From Dryomyza anilis (Eukaryota; Arthropoda; Insecta; Diptera; Dryomyzidae): a DNA stretch of 64,000 nucleotides. Both the position numbers and the translations under genes were made by a program. The stretch lies in NCBI GenBank assembly GCA_951804985.1, contig OX638135.1, forward strand, positions 7,282,659-7,346,658. Reading direction: 5' to 3'. Each line of letters starts with the position of its first letter. Position 1 is the first letter of the stretch. Below the pieces are notes generated by a model. It ran no database searches. It was not told where the DNA came from and was given only the letters and a program-made list of their open reading frames with translations. Positions 33,240-44,822 of the stretch are shown piece after piece.

Positions 33240-33339
33240 GCTGATGTGGCGCTCCATAAGCATTAAGACGGCAAATTTTTGTTGTTTTCAATGTCCGCTC
33301 TCTCATTTTTCGATCGCCGCCTGTTTTCTGTTCAGGCAG
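33240..33339. mobile_element. Right end of a PIF/Harbinger-type MITE
   Basis: CGATCGCCGCCTGTTTTCTG TTCAGGCAG then TAA matches the right end of the MITE at 19435-19771. A matching left terminus is not found, so it is a truncated copy. Confidence 0.55.
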
Positions 33340-33655
33340 TAATAGTTTATATGTCATTTTTATGGTTTTACCATCACATGATTTTACCATAGCTTATTAT
33401 TCTTATGTGTTTTAACCGAAAAGAAACACTAAAGTGCTTGTCATTCCTTTGAGTCGTCAGAACTGATGATGCTTAGTGGTGCTTTCATCTTATGATCAGG
33501 AAAATTTTTGTTTTATTTAAATTTTTATGTATTTATGTGTAGATTGGTCTTCTGGTTGTGGGAAACAATCTTTAGTTGTATTTATACTATACAACTAAAT
33601 AGTTTTCAGATTTATAATTTTTGTATCTTATTTTTGGTATTAAAAAAAATATATT

Positions 33656-35060
33656 CAGCCCAATCGAGAAACGCGTCGGGAGTCATTTCCGGCGGAATTG
33701 ACAAAAAAGCAATCGAGTAACTCACAGTTAACCGACGTATATTCGAAAATTTTCATCGGAAACAAATCAATCGAGTTTCCCGTCGTGTGAACATTTACTG
33801 ACAAATTTGCTCACATTTTATTTTTATGTGAAAAAATGAAATTTTAGATTTTTAGTAATTGATTGCAGAAATAAAGTAGTTTAAACTGTTCAAATAGTTA
33901 AAAAATAATTTATTTCGACTGCTTGGATGTTGGAAACTTGCTTAAATTGCTATGAAAATTTTACTATTTAAGTACCTACTGTCGTTAGCATTTAAAAAAA
34001 TATTTAATAAAAATACATTCGTTTTGTATTTGCAGTCATTTTAAAATGTCAAATAGAGTATGTTCAATCAATAAAATTGAAAACAAATTTAATTTTAACT
34101 TCGAAATTTGGCATTTAATATCGAAATTGAGAGGAAAACACCCAGCAAGAACACTGCCGGTCATGTTAGCAGTAATATTACTAGTAGCAAAACTAAAAGT
34201 TTCAGTAAAAGTTTCTATAACATTGTTAAGAGCGTCGGGATAAAATTTACCGAAACTTTTGTGTGCGTGTGAATTTTTATCTCTTTCTCACTCATCTACA
34301 ATGAGATACAATTGAATATATGTCTGTCACTGTTCTTTTGGTAATAAGTGACGATTAAATTACAGGTAAATTTACGAAATAATTTACGTAAAATAAACTG
34401 ATTTAATTTTGAGGTTAGGGACGGTTAAATAATTAGTAAACTAACCAAATTAAACCAAATAAAACCAAAAAATCCAAAATTCTAGTTTTCATTTTTGTTG
34501 CGTTGAATGTAATGCTTGCTTTGCAGATTTTCTATAAAAACGACTATTGTTTGCCGTTGTTTTGCTTCCTTCCATTCATTTGTTTAATGCAGACGACCCT
34601 TCCATTTTGATGATATCTATAATATAAATAGATAAATAAGCAATCTATAAAAATACTCTTTTTAATATACTTTCTTTTTATCAATTGTTTATAATTTAAG
34701 TAAAATCTATTTTCTACTCCTGCTGTAGCGGCTGCTGTGGCAAACGTAATGAATAACCTACAAATAAAAAAATGGTGGCAAACCAACGCGCAAAAAATAT
34801 AAGTTTTCATTATTAGTAAAATTACGGGTCATATATCTATCATTGATCCTGCAGGGATGTATTTCAAATTATTTATGTATGAGTGTGAAAATATAATATT
34901 GTCTTTGGGTTGGAGTTTCGGTAAGGCATGTCTTGCTGGGCAATGTTGCGTTGTTTTATAAATGTTTCCCGTTCCTCGGAAAACTTGATTAGATTATATT
35001 TTCCGTCGGAAGGAGAACAATCCGACGAGCTTCCGTTCATTGGGAACCTCAATTGGGCTG
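33656..35060. mobile_element. TIR element, 1.4 kb
   Basis: Inverted termini CAGCCCAATCGAG and CTCAATTGGGCTG bound the element. Inside both ends lie related TCCGGCGGAA / TTCCGACGGAAAA and CGTCGGGA / TCCGACGA motifs. The flanks AATATATT and ATTAATAT do not form a convincing target duplication. Small open frames inside have no motif. Confidence 0.55.
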
Positions 35061-36395
35061 ATTAATATTCATTAATATAATTTTCCGAATAAATATATAT
35101 AAATATGCTATTTTATTAATTATCAAAACAAAGTAAAATAACTACATATTATTGTTAAATTAAAGGCATATGTAGTAATTTCTCTACATATTTCTGGACG
35201 TATAAATAAAGACAAAATGTAGGCTTTTTAATACATATGTATTGAAATTTTATATATAAATGCTGTTAAAATATGTACTAATACAATGTACAATAATACA
35301 AAAACAACTACATCAGTTTAGTAAAAATAAATACATATGCTTTTGGACGTAAATATAAAACGATAAATATAAATATAACGATTAGAACAATTTAAACTAA
35401 ATTAATACAAAAATTAATGAAAAAATCCAACACTTAGTAACAGTAGTAAGTGAATTTTAAAATTTATTAAAAGTGTTTTCACAAATTTTAAAAATACATA
35501 AATTATTTAAATTAATTTTATAAAAAAAAAACATTTTAAACTTGTAGGAAAAACAGAACTGTGATTCAAATATAAAAATATATAAAATTGCGATATAATG
35601 TGTAAAAATAAATGTGTACAAATATTTAAATTTTGAGGATTTTTTTGGGATTTCCGAAATATTGATTACATGACGAACTACATTAATGAAAATATGTTTT
35701 CTCCAACACAAAGGACATCAGACCGAAAACTCAATATTGTAAATCCAAAATTTGTAAATCCAAAAATGTTCGTAATATTTAAATATAAAATATCTTTATA
35801 TAAACTATGCTTTTCCTTTATATTTAGAAACAAATTTTCAGATAGCTGGATGGTTTTTACTAGTATATATATAACTCGACTACAGAGAATTCATATAAAA
35901 TCTAAAATTAAGTTATTTTAGTATTCAGTAATTTCGGAAAATGGACTTATTATTATTGCTGACAATATTAGTTTCTTTAAATAATTGGTTTAATTTGGTT
36001 TAAATAAATATTAAAAATGAAAGTAATATATTGTGGTCTCAAATCTATTTAGGGTAGTTTTGGTTGTATGTATTTATTTAAAAACATTTTTAATTATTTT
36101 TAATACAGTATTTTTTTCGGTGTATATATTACATACATTTATTGTATTTGGTACGCACTCTGACGCTGTGCGCGAAACTTATTGCGTGCGTTAAAAGACT
36201 TACATGAGTTTTTATTAAACTGCGCACAGTAAAGCAGTTTTATACTCTACTGTTAATGGAAAGTAGATTTTTCCGCAAAGTATAGATTTACACAGTAGTG
36301 CAGACGTATATACCTCTGTTCAGTGATAATTTCTAGTCGGAGAGTAGATCAAAATTGTTCATAACAAATTCCATGGTACCATATAATAAACTGAA
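35061..36395. other. AT-rich interior of the 32156-37596 hAT element
   Basis: Contains AT-rich DNA with TACATATGTA-type motifs similar to those at 32260-32400. Around 36150-36420 the base composition is more balanced, but no gene is seen there before the LINE fragment starts. Confidence 0.4.
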
Positions 36396-37290
36396 AGACA
36401 CGCATACGGACGCTGCGCTCGTAACGATGTCAAAATCGTGCTACGCGATTTTATCGCTGAGGTGGGCAGAGAAGCCATCTATTGTTGCATAACCGGAATC
36501 TTTAGCCTCCATGGAAACACATCCGATAACGAAACGAGACTAATCGACTTCGTTGCAGCACGATACATGGTAGTTAGTAGCACCAGATTCGAACATTTGG
36601 ATATCCACAAGGCCACATGGTTGTCAAAAAACGCGAACCAAATTGATCACGTTGTGGTTGACTGAAGGCACGCTTCGAGCGTGATAGACGTACGCAATAT
36701 GGATTCGGATCATTACCCCTTAGCTAAGGTCTGACCACGCTTAAGCGCTGCGAAGAACGTACGGAACCAAACGCAGAGAAAGCTAGACGTCGGAAAGCTG
36801 CAATCACAGCAGACAACGAAAGCATTTTCCACCAGACTCTCACTTCTGTTTAGACAAAGCACTCCTCCTCTCGATGATATAAGCGCGCAGTGAAACCATA
36901 TATCGTCGGTGATACTGCAAAACCGCCTATCTACATTTTCGAATACCTCTTACAATATGAATTTTACAGAAGAAACAAAACTATTTTCAGTCCCAATTCT
37001 GCACTTTCTTCATACAAAATTAAGCATGTCATAACTTATAATAGCATTTATCTATTCTATCCGATCAACATATCATTAAAAACCTGATTATAACACAAAA
37101 TAAGGCGTAATTTTCACATGCAGTTAGGTGGTTTTGCAGTATCACCGACGATATCCTACTTTTTCCGCGTGGCTGCCGAGATGTGCTTGGATTCAAACGC
37201 CCCTGAGGAATCAGTGGTACGAACAAGAGTGTTGCTCGGCCACTGCACAGAAAGACGCTGCGTACAGATCCACCCTGCAGTCAGTAGCTA
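36396..37290 (+). pseudogene. RTE-type LINE fragment (plus): endonuclease C-terminus and linker
   Basis: From about 36396: AYGRCARNDVKIVLRDF, IAEVGREAIYCCITGIFSLH, GNTSDNETRLIDFVAARYMV, STRFEHLDIHKATWLSKNAN and QIDHVVVD. This is the second half of an APE endonuclease, with the LGDFNA-type motif altered to LRDFIA and the SDH motif (DSDHY) near 36705. After a 251-bp MITE (36901-37151) the linker resumes: ECCSATAQKDAAYRSTLQSV. It lies inside the 32156-37596 hAT element, in opposite orientation to the host LINE, so it arrived independently. It supplies the unbroken reference for the hAT target site. Confidence 0.8.
36901..37151. mobile_element. 251-bp MITE inserted in the LINE fragment
   Basis: Inverted termini TATCGTCGGTGATACTGC and GCAGTATCACCGACGATA continue through AAAACCGCC / GGTGGTTTT, giving about 38 paired bases. 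The LINE sequence AACCATATCCTAC is restored when it is removed, leaving a 2-4 bp TA/ATA target duplication that cannot be resolved. No coding sequence. Confidence 0.8.
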
Positions 37291-37596
37291 CGCACAAAAA
37301 AAATGCACAAGTTTTGTTTCAAATTTCTTACAATTTTCTACAATTTATTCAAATTTATTTCAATAAATTTTTATGTGTTATTCAAATTTTTATTTTGAAT
37401 AAATTTTTATTCAGAAATAAATTCTTATTTAAATAAAAGATTTGATTAAAATTTCACATCAATTTCATTTTGCTGTTTGAATAACGAATAAATGAGTGAA
37501 TTTTATGTTTTTGAATAACGATTTAAAAACTTATTATTAAATTTTTATTTGAATTGTTATTTGAATAAAAATTTATTTGAATAATGCCCTACACTG

Positions 37597-38345
37597 TTCG
37601 ATTACCCTCGTTTCGTTATCGGAAGTGTTGGCATGGAGGCTAAATTTTCCGATTGTGGGACAATAGAAGGCTAGGCGTTAAAATCGCCTAGCACGATTTT
37701 GATATCGTGGCGGGGGCAGCGCTCGTATGCGTTGTCTATTCGCTCCTAGAAGCGCTCTGTTATCTCGTCATCTTTCTTATTCGTTAGAACGTGTGCACAA
37801 ATTAGGCTGATGTGGAAATATTTAGCTTTGATGCGGATTGTTGCCAGCCTTTCGTCCACGGGCATAAACCTATGGACAAGGTGGCGGAGTCTTGCCGACC
37901 GCAAATCCAGATGTCAGCCTTATATTTTTCGAGGACATCTACCAGCTGGATAGAGGCACCTTCCCTATACAGGGTCCGGACGTACCAGGTGTATATCCGT
38001 AAATCATGGTCCTTAAAATGTTTGCGTGGGTTGTCATCGTGGTAATCGGTCGTTATCCGTGGCTTCCTTTTTGTTTTCATTGGGCGCACAGGTTCTCCAG
38101 TGGTGGGACCCTAACCCAACGCACGAACCTGCACTCTGCGCGAGTTGCTCGCAACTCACTTTAGCCGACTTCTACATCGGGTGGTGTAGAGCGTCGTTTC
38201 CAGGGACTTCCGCGAGGAGGACTTCCACCGAAGTGGAAGCGTCACAATTTGACAATTTGTCCATTCTGGCGACCACTGAGTTGACTTGAGGCGACACCGA
38301 CAACGATTGCGCTGGCTTCGCCATGTTAAGACGCTCAGACACGTT
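37597..38345 (-). pseudogene. RTE-type LINE (minus), piece 1: 5' end and endonuclease start
   Basis: On the minus strand an ATG at 38324 opens a short frame (AKPAQSLSVSPQVNSVVARM, then DKLSNCDASTSVEVLLAEVP) ending in a stop, possibly an upstream ORF or the LINE N-terminus. Next, from 38089, PMKTKRKPRITTDYHDDN leads into HDLRIYTWYVRTLYREGASI and DVLEKYKADI (endonuclease start; WNVRT altered to WYVRT). A deletion joins this to LMPVDERLATIRIKAKYFHI and NAYERCPRHDIKIVLGDFNA, ending at the hAT target duplication 37597-37604. Piece 2 continues from 32155. Confidence 0.83.
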
Positions 38346-38544
38346 GCCTTGTGATAATCGCCCCCATATCTCCCAAGATGATTACGCAGTGCATATTTTC
38401 CCTACTTCCCTACACCCAGAAAAAAATTCCCTCAAATCCCATTGAAATTAGTCAGTAGGACAATTATTGATTTAATAGTATACAAAAAATAAATCTTTTC
38501 ATATAAACTCAATGGCAATGTCATGGTATTTTCTAGTATTTAAT
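38346..38544. other. LINE 5' flank
   Basis: The complement of 38374-38398 (ATATGCACTGCGTAATCATC) also occurs at 22632-22651 and 23827, within tandem duplication 1, an unexplained short shared segment. Otherwise no feature. Confidence 0.4.
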
Positions 38545-39600
38545 AATCATCTGCATGAATGCATTCGTTTCATCACATACAGTAGTGCAGAGTACTTGAT
38601 TGTAAAAACCAAAAATTAAAATAAAGTCTGAGAGCAAACTCTATTTTTAATAATTTTCGGTTGCGGTTGAACAGCGAGAGATATAAAGGTTTTCAAAATA
38701 TATCTCTCATTCGTAATATTTGAGAAGCTGAGAGCGTTGATACACAATCGTCTTTTCATATGACTCTTAATATTCGAAAACAACATATTTGATCATAACA
38801 TTTTATTCCGCAAAAACAAAAATTTTCGAAAAATTTAGAAAAAAAAAAATGTTTGAACGACTAAAAAAACAACGCAATGGTCTAAAATCACCATTTTACA
38901 AATAAAAATATTCGACAAAAACAACTATGTTCGAGAAATTTTGAAAAAAAAATTGTTAAAAAAAATGTTTGGAAGACAAAAACAACGCAATGGTCGAAAT
39001 CACCATATTCCAACAAAATTCCATATAAATGAGACCGATTTAATTTTCTGTCTATTAACAACTATTAACCAAAGACCATTAAAAAAAGGTTTTCGTATAG
39101 CTCTCAACCAAACCCTTTTAATTTTTTTAAAAATGTAATATCTCTCAGTGAAAATCCAAATAGAAATAAAGACTAAAAGTTATTTCTGATCTCTGATTTA
39201 AATTAAAAATATATATTTTTATAACAATTAGTTAATAGTAAATTTGTCTTTTGATAATACTTGGTATTAAACATTTAAAACTACCTTTTGCATGCTCGCA
39301 GCACTCTTTGTAATACTTGTATACTCGCTGCATTCGTTTACTTAGTTGAATATTCGCTGCAATCGGTGTGCCTTACTACAGCGAGTTGTACAGTTCAAGC
39401 ACTTTTGTTCTACTATACAAACGTTTTGTGAGTAAACTGCAGTAATGTTTTGACTCTCTTTTGTTTTGAATTCATTTGTAAAACGAATGATCAAAGCATG
39501 CATATATTAGTTTTTTAAGCTGTAAGTACAAGACAGTAAATATTCGAAAAACAAGGGAATGACTTGTAACGCGTTTCAAGCTTATTCATGCAGATGTTTA
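38545..39600. mobile_element. TIR element (related to 58030-59392)
   Basis: The termini AATCATCTGCATGAATGC and TTATTCATGCAGATGTTTA are inverted. The right 280 bases (GCATTCGTTTACTTAGTTGA, GTGTGCCTTACTACAGCGAG, GTTTTTTAAGCTGTAAGTAC) match 58551-59392. The middle (38830-39010) holds two diverged copies of AACAACGCAATGGTC followed by AAATCACCAT, also seen inverted at 62250-62340. No gene. Confidence 0.6.
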
Positions 39601-39791
39601 GTTAACACATGTATTAACTACTTTAACTATTTAAAGTATACTTATGGCCAAAGCCTTAACAATATATATTAAGGGGTAAAATGAGAAATTTTACAAGAAA
39701 ACTATATAAAAGGATTAAGGATTCCATTTAAATATGTTAAAAATGGAATTTCTTCTCTTTACCATATACAATAAAGAGCGAAACCAATATA

Positions 39792-41984
39792 ATGATAAGA
39801 ATTGTCACACTGGTCCTGATGTTGGAAGCCAATGAAGCAGTCAACATCACGCAGACATCAATTAATGATACATGATTATTCTTTGAGAAGACAACTGATG
39901 CTTTGTTCTACAATGATGAATGGACGATAATATCTAAATTTAAACCGCTACAACTGAACGATTTCCTGGAGATGAAAAACAATGACGGCTTATACAATGT
40001 GCGAACAATGAAAACGGACCCAGCATAAAAAGAATTCCTTGAAGGAAGTCGAAAATCTGCAAAATGTGTTAAACATAAACATAAAGTTAGTCATTTACTA
40101 TTCATGATGGATAAAATTGGAAATCCAATCTACAATTAATGCCAACCTAATCGAAATTCAAGGGCAGCAGCTGATGGAAATGGCAATCATAGATGATCTA
40201 TACAAGGGACGATTACACCCGACAACTATAGACCAGAACGAGTTAGATGCCTAGCCTCACGTTAAGAGGAAATACAAAATGGTTCATTCAAAAATCATTT
40301 GAAATGCACCGTGTATCGACAGTACGAGTTTTCCCAGACACAGACGGCCTAATAATAGTCATCAAGACACCACTACCTGATGATTTGTTGTTCACATTAT
40401 ATAGAATTTACCCAATACCCACAAAGATTATTGAAGAATGGGATGCATTGGCTAAAACAACATATGACTACATATCGGAAGCAGAAGACCGAAGCAAGTA
40501 CATACACTCTAAGAAATCTGATTTAGGAGTAGTAAATTTGCTACATTTGTTACAGTTAATTTACTCATTTTTTAAAATAAAAACACTAATACGTCCGTAA
40601 AAATAAACATCTGACGTGTTTTTCTTGAAAAATAAGTCATTTTACACAAATGAACTGTTTTGAGCTAATCGCACTTTTAAAATGATAAATTTACAGATTC
40701 TGCAATGTTTTGTATATAAACACATTCAAGTGTGTAAAAATGACGTCTAACACACACACATATATGTGTAACAAGATCATTAGCTGACGCGAACGCTCTT
40801 TTCTGCGCCATTTTAGAAGACTCTACAGAAAATAAAACTTGCATATGTATATTAAGTAAAATAAATAAGCAAGGGGCGGATTGTTGGTGAATGTGAAATT
40901 AATTTGTGTGCAATTGAAATGACATCTCCCAAGATGTACATTCAATATTTGCGGACAGTTGTGAACTTTTTAATTTTGTGTATTTTCTAATAATATTTAA
41001 CCTTAAAAAACTACCCGCTCTGTTGTGCTTTTTTTAACACGCATTATGTGAATAAATACAGGTTTTAAGAGGAAACCGGTTTCCTACATTTATTATAGTA
41101 AATTTTTCTTAAAGTGTAGGTCTAACGAATGAAGATCACAGCAAATGCATTGTAGTTAGCCAAAATATGGACAAAGAAATTACACTATGTAAACGTCCAG
41201 GCACCATGCTAACAACTGGCAACACACTTGCGAAGTCGCGCTGATTCAACACAGAACAGATATTAAAGATACCTGTGAACATGTTGCAATCAAAATGAGT
41301 TCAGGCCTAGTAGTTAAACTATGGACACCAAACAAATGGTTGTATAAATTCAATACACCAGCATTTTTCGAAGCAGTTTGTGGTTTAAATATAGCCACAT
41401 TGACACTATCCGACCTGGGTTGGATATCCATAAATGAAGCTTGCAACTTACACAACAAATAAATGATACTGCCATACGAGTTTACACATCAAAGCATTAG
41501 GAATATTACATACAAGAAGGAAGAACATACGGTTATGATATAAAATCTACAAGGCAATTTGTCATCATTACCATTATTCAAATATATCACAAACACCGTT
41601 ACCGATCTTGGAGTCAGATCAGAAATAAGAGATGGGCATCGTGATTTCGACGATATATTATTACAATTAACTGATAACCAGGAACGAAAAAAATTACTTA
41701 ATCGTCAAAATGAAATAACAAACACCGGTATGTCTTACAGTATATTAATGCTGATATTAATAATAATAATAATAGCAGCATATGTACTATACATACATTA
41801 TTACTCCACAATTAAAAATAAAGCAACATTAAAAACCGACGAATTTAATACAAATAAATCACCAATAGCAACAATAGACATAGAAGCAGCCAATGCACAA
41901 AACATTGAACTGGTGTCAAATACATTTCCCAACAAGACATCGGCACGCGAAAAACGCAGAAACCAAACACCAGAACACCCATAG
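39792..41984 (+). pseudogene. env: Errantivirus-type envelope gene, heavily degraded
   Basis: This is an old copy of an insect endogenous retrovirus (gypsy/errantivirus) envelope gene. A start codon at 39792 is followed by a short hydrophobic stretch like a signal peptide. Several stops and frameshifts follow, and the frame at 40247-40510 has the LYRIYPIPT motif seen in F-like envelope proteins. A TA-flanked MITE (40505-41116) interrupts it. After the MITE the frame resumes (CIVVSQNM region), and at 41559-41984 there is a 24-residue membrane anchor (LMLILIIIIIAAYVLY) with a cytoplasmic tail, ending in a stop at 41982. About 570 codons would be expected. No pol lies directly upstream, so only the 3' part of the provirus remains. 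The copy is non-functional. Confidence 0.68.
40505..41116. mobile_element. 612-bp MITE in the env remnant, TA target site
   Basis: Termini CACTCTAAGAAAT and TTTCTTAAAGTG are inverted and followed inwards by TACTA..AAATTT-type matches. TA flanks both sides (40503-40504, 41117-41118), consistent with a Tc1/mariner-type non-autonomous element. No coding sequence. Confidence 0.65.
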
Positions 41985-43878
41985 CAAGTCAACGAACGAA
42001 GTCACATGAAATAGAAGCCAATACGTCAGAAACAACAACAACGCATCAAACTATTACCGCAGAACAGCTGCAGTCAGCAACGAAAACATCGGGACCAGGT
42101 TTTTATTATATATAATTCGAAATTACAACTATGAATTACTAATATCCATTACATTACGGGGGGATGGTATGTTGTGTATAATAATTTTTGAGCTTACTGC
42201 CATCATATGATCTACTGTTGTGTATCATAAACGTAGATCTAACAGCTTACTTACGATTCACAGTATATTTTTCTTGATGGCATATTTTTAGGGTTAAGAA
42301 TTATTAATGTTAAACACGGACAGTATTTAATTGTATTGGCACAAAACTTAACAAAGCCGGTATAGTACGCCCACAATAAATAGGTCACTCTGATCATACA
42401 AATAAATGCTGATTTTGTTATTTTAGCTTATGAGTCACTTAGTAATGCTGACTAAGTTATTTTAGCATGATGAAGGTACTCAATTTATTGTGAAATCATA
42501 AGAATACGAGGTGTTATGTACACGGATAGAAAAGATTTGTTTTAATATGTTTGAATGTAATTAAAAAGTAATACGAAATTACCATACATGTATTAGGAAT
42601 GAAGTGTAATTAAATTATAATCGAAATTGAATTTATTTTTGTTCACGTATAAACATTATTATATTGTCCAGCAGAATCTGTCAAATTTACCATAAATATG
42701 TTACAATACCAACATAAAATTTTAATTGCATTTGAATAAACTATTTCTTGGCAATTTATTTGGTGAAAACTATGTTTCGAAACACAGAAAATGCTAATCA
42801 AATCTAAATACAACGTATGTTCGCAACGCTCGTCTTAATTCGATAATTTATCGACTGACGAAGTTGGCAACTTTGTGCAGCATTTTCTACCTACGCCATC
42901 TTTTGCCATCGTTTGAACATATTGATGTTTAAAAACAAACAAAAAAGAAATTGGATTTAAATAAATGTATTCTTCCAACATTCTTCTTGTATACGAAGTT
43001 GGCACTCGTTGAACAGAATTTTCTACCTACGTCTCTTTTGTCGTCTTTTGAACTATGTTGACACTCGGTGATCGGCATTTTCTGCGTACGTGTCATTTGT
43101 TGTTCGTTGAGAAAACGTGTTCGCATCGGTATTAATTTTGTTATTTGTAAATTAAATTAATGTATAAATTGTGTTATAAAAAGTACATATAGTAAAAGAG
43201 TGCAGTATATAATTTCTGAAACTAATGTGAAAAAACCACAAATAAAAACCTGTGTTTCGATTTTCAAACAGAATATGGAATGTTTTTTTACAAAAGCCTC
43301 CGTGAATTCCTTGCCTACGCTTTATGCTGTACTGAGATCAACTGTAACTGTACCAAATATAAAGCGAGCCTGGATCGTCTGCTATTTGCTGGCGTATGCT
43401 GGTGCAATTGTGCATTCATTAATGCTGTCACTTTTACTCGCAGTTTTAAACGAATTATTTATTTATTTATGCATTTGTATATGAATTCAATTATTATAAA
43501 TTCCCACTGTGCATGTTTAAAATTTTTTAATAAAAATTAATAAAAAAAAACAAAATTTTATTTTTATTTTATTTTCAGGATTTCTTTCCAAAAATATTTA
43601 AATATGTTTCAATTTCAACATACTACTTTTTGAACTGAAACAACTGATATGTTTCACTGAAAACATATTTATATTCACGTCGTTCAAAATCATGTTTTAT
43701 TTTGAACATATTTATGTTTCGGTTCAAATATTTATTTTATTTGAATGTAGTAATTATTATGTTTCCATTAGAACATACTCCATTTTAAGAGGCAACATTA
43801 AAATGTTTCCGGGATATTATAATGTAAGTCAGAGCTCAATACAACCCTGTTTACAAATGATTTATCAGTCAATTATAT
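41985..43878. other. Env 3' flank, probable PPT/LTR remnant, then AT-rich repeats
   Basis: After env, ACGGGGGGATGG (about 42157-42168) could be the polypurine tract, and the following TATGTTGTGTATAATA could be the start of the 3' LTR. Its end is not defined. At 42857-43110 three diverged repeats of GTTGGCA..TTTTCTACCTACG..TTTTG occur. At 43600-43830 many ATGTTT/AACAT motifs in both orientations look like subterminal repeats of another element. Short open frames here have no motif. Confidence 0.45.
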
Positions 43879-44356
43879 TGTTATGAAAATTCCGTCTACG
43901 GAAAACTGTTCTACAAGTTCGTATCTCTGGATTGTGTACAAAATAAAAACTAGTATTATTTCAACTAGTATTAATTAACTTTATTTACATAAATAACAAC
44001 TTAATAACAATCACTTATAACAACTGCTGTATTACTAAAATTTATCTTTACAATGTTCGCTCACGAGATGCACTAGTTCAATATCAAATCACAACTGAAG
44101 TATAGTGCATCAGCCGCGCGGCCTTATATACTGCATGCATCAGTTCGACACGTTTCGACAAGCTTCGACTTGTTTCGAGAACCATCTTCTCGTTTCGTGA
44201 ATGACGCATGCTATTGGCATCTCATTCGCACTCATGTGTTTTAATGTGCTGATCTTCCATCTCTTTCTAACACATTGATTAGTGCGCTGAATTGTCTTGG
44301 GTCTTATTTATTGTTGATTGCTTGCACAGTGGAGCAAATTACATCTTTTCGTAACA
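43879..44356 (-). repeat. 3' LTR of the gypsy element, 478 bp
   Basis: It shares GAAAATTCCGTCTACGGAAA, the TATATAAGGCC promoter block and the GAGCAAATTACATC end with the 5' LTR. It is shorter, lacking a TTTGGTTTTAA-containing stretch and a 44-base direct repeat near the other end. The first bases read TGTTATGAAA instead of TGTTACGAAA. Confidence 0.9.
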
Positions 44357-44393
44357 CTGCCCTCCACCTAAATCTGTTCGTCCCAAACAGATG

Positions 44394-44762
44394 TTATACC
44401 TCTCTCTCTCTATACGGCGCCAACCTTTCTAAATGTACCACTTTCATTTTTCGTCTAACGCCTGCAGTATTCTGAATCCAATACACGACATCGTTAATTC
44501 TTTTAATTATCTTGTATGGTCCTTCCCAGTGTGTTTGTAGCTTAGGGGATAAGGCTTTCTTCCTTTGTGGGTTATAGAGCAATACAAGTTCTCCTTCCGT
44601 AAATCCCTCTGAATTTGTGCGCAAGTCGTATCTGGCCTTCATCTTATCACTCGCAATTTGTGTACGCTGTCTTACAAACTGATGCACTTCTTTAATTTCT
44701 TCACTTTTTCTGGAAATATAATTATGGAATTCCAGGAATTCCAGCTGAAGGACTCGCACCAA
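44394..44762 (-). pseudogene. pol: Gypsy integrase C-terminus (GPY/F domain)
   Basis: Minus strand: RQRTQIASDKMKARYDLRTN, GELVLLYNPQRKKALSPKLQ, THWEGPYKIIKRINDVVYWI and KVVHLERLAPY. The WEGPYKI motif is the GPY/F module found at the end of many gypsy integrases, which binds DNA non-specifically. It ends in a stop at 44394, just before the purine-rich tract. It is separated from the integrase core by a frameshift and a small duplication (CGTATCATGAAC twice) near 44770-44850. Confidence 0.85.
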
Positions 44763-44822
44763 ACTTTAAATCCGCAGGTAATCTTAAATCTGTTCTAAAA
44801 ACAATTTTAGATGGTGAAGCTG

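Larger units (their letters stand above)
32156..37596. mobile_element. hAT element (5.4 kb with nested repeats) inserted in the minus-strand LINE
   Basis: The left end CAGTGTAGGGCAATTTTTAT and the right end ATTATTTGAATAA-like sequence closing TGCCCTACACTG are inverted. ATTTGAATAA/TTATTCAAAT motifs fill both subterminal regions (32160-32230, 37320-37590). The flanks GTAGATTA (32148-32155) and TTCGATTA (37597-37604) each differ by one base from GTCGATTA, the LINE sequence at this site in the 36396-37290 copy, so the 8-bp target duplication is secure. No transposase was recognised. It contains further insertions and a plus-strand LINE fragment. Confidence 0.78.

Noticed and set aside
40247..40600. 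Independent host gene of 117 codons
   Set aside because: The first part is the envelope-like segment and the tail runs into the TA-flanked MITE, so the frame is a chance fusion.
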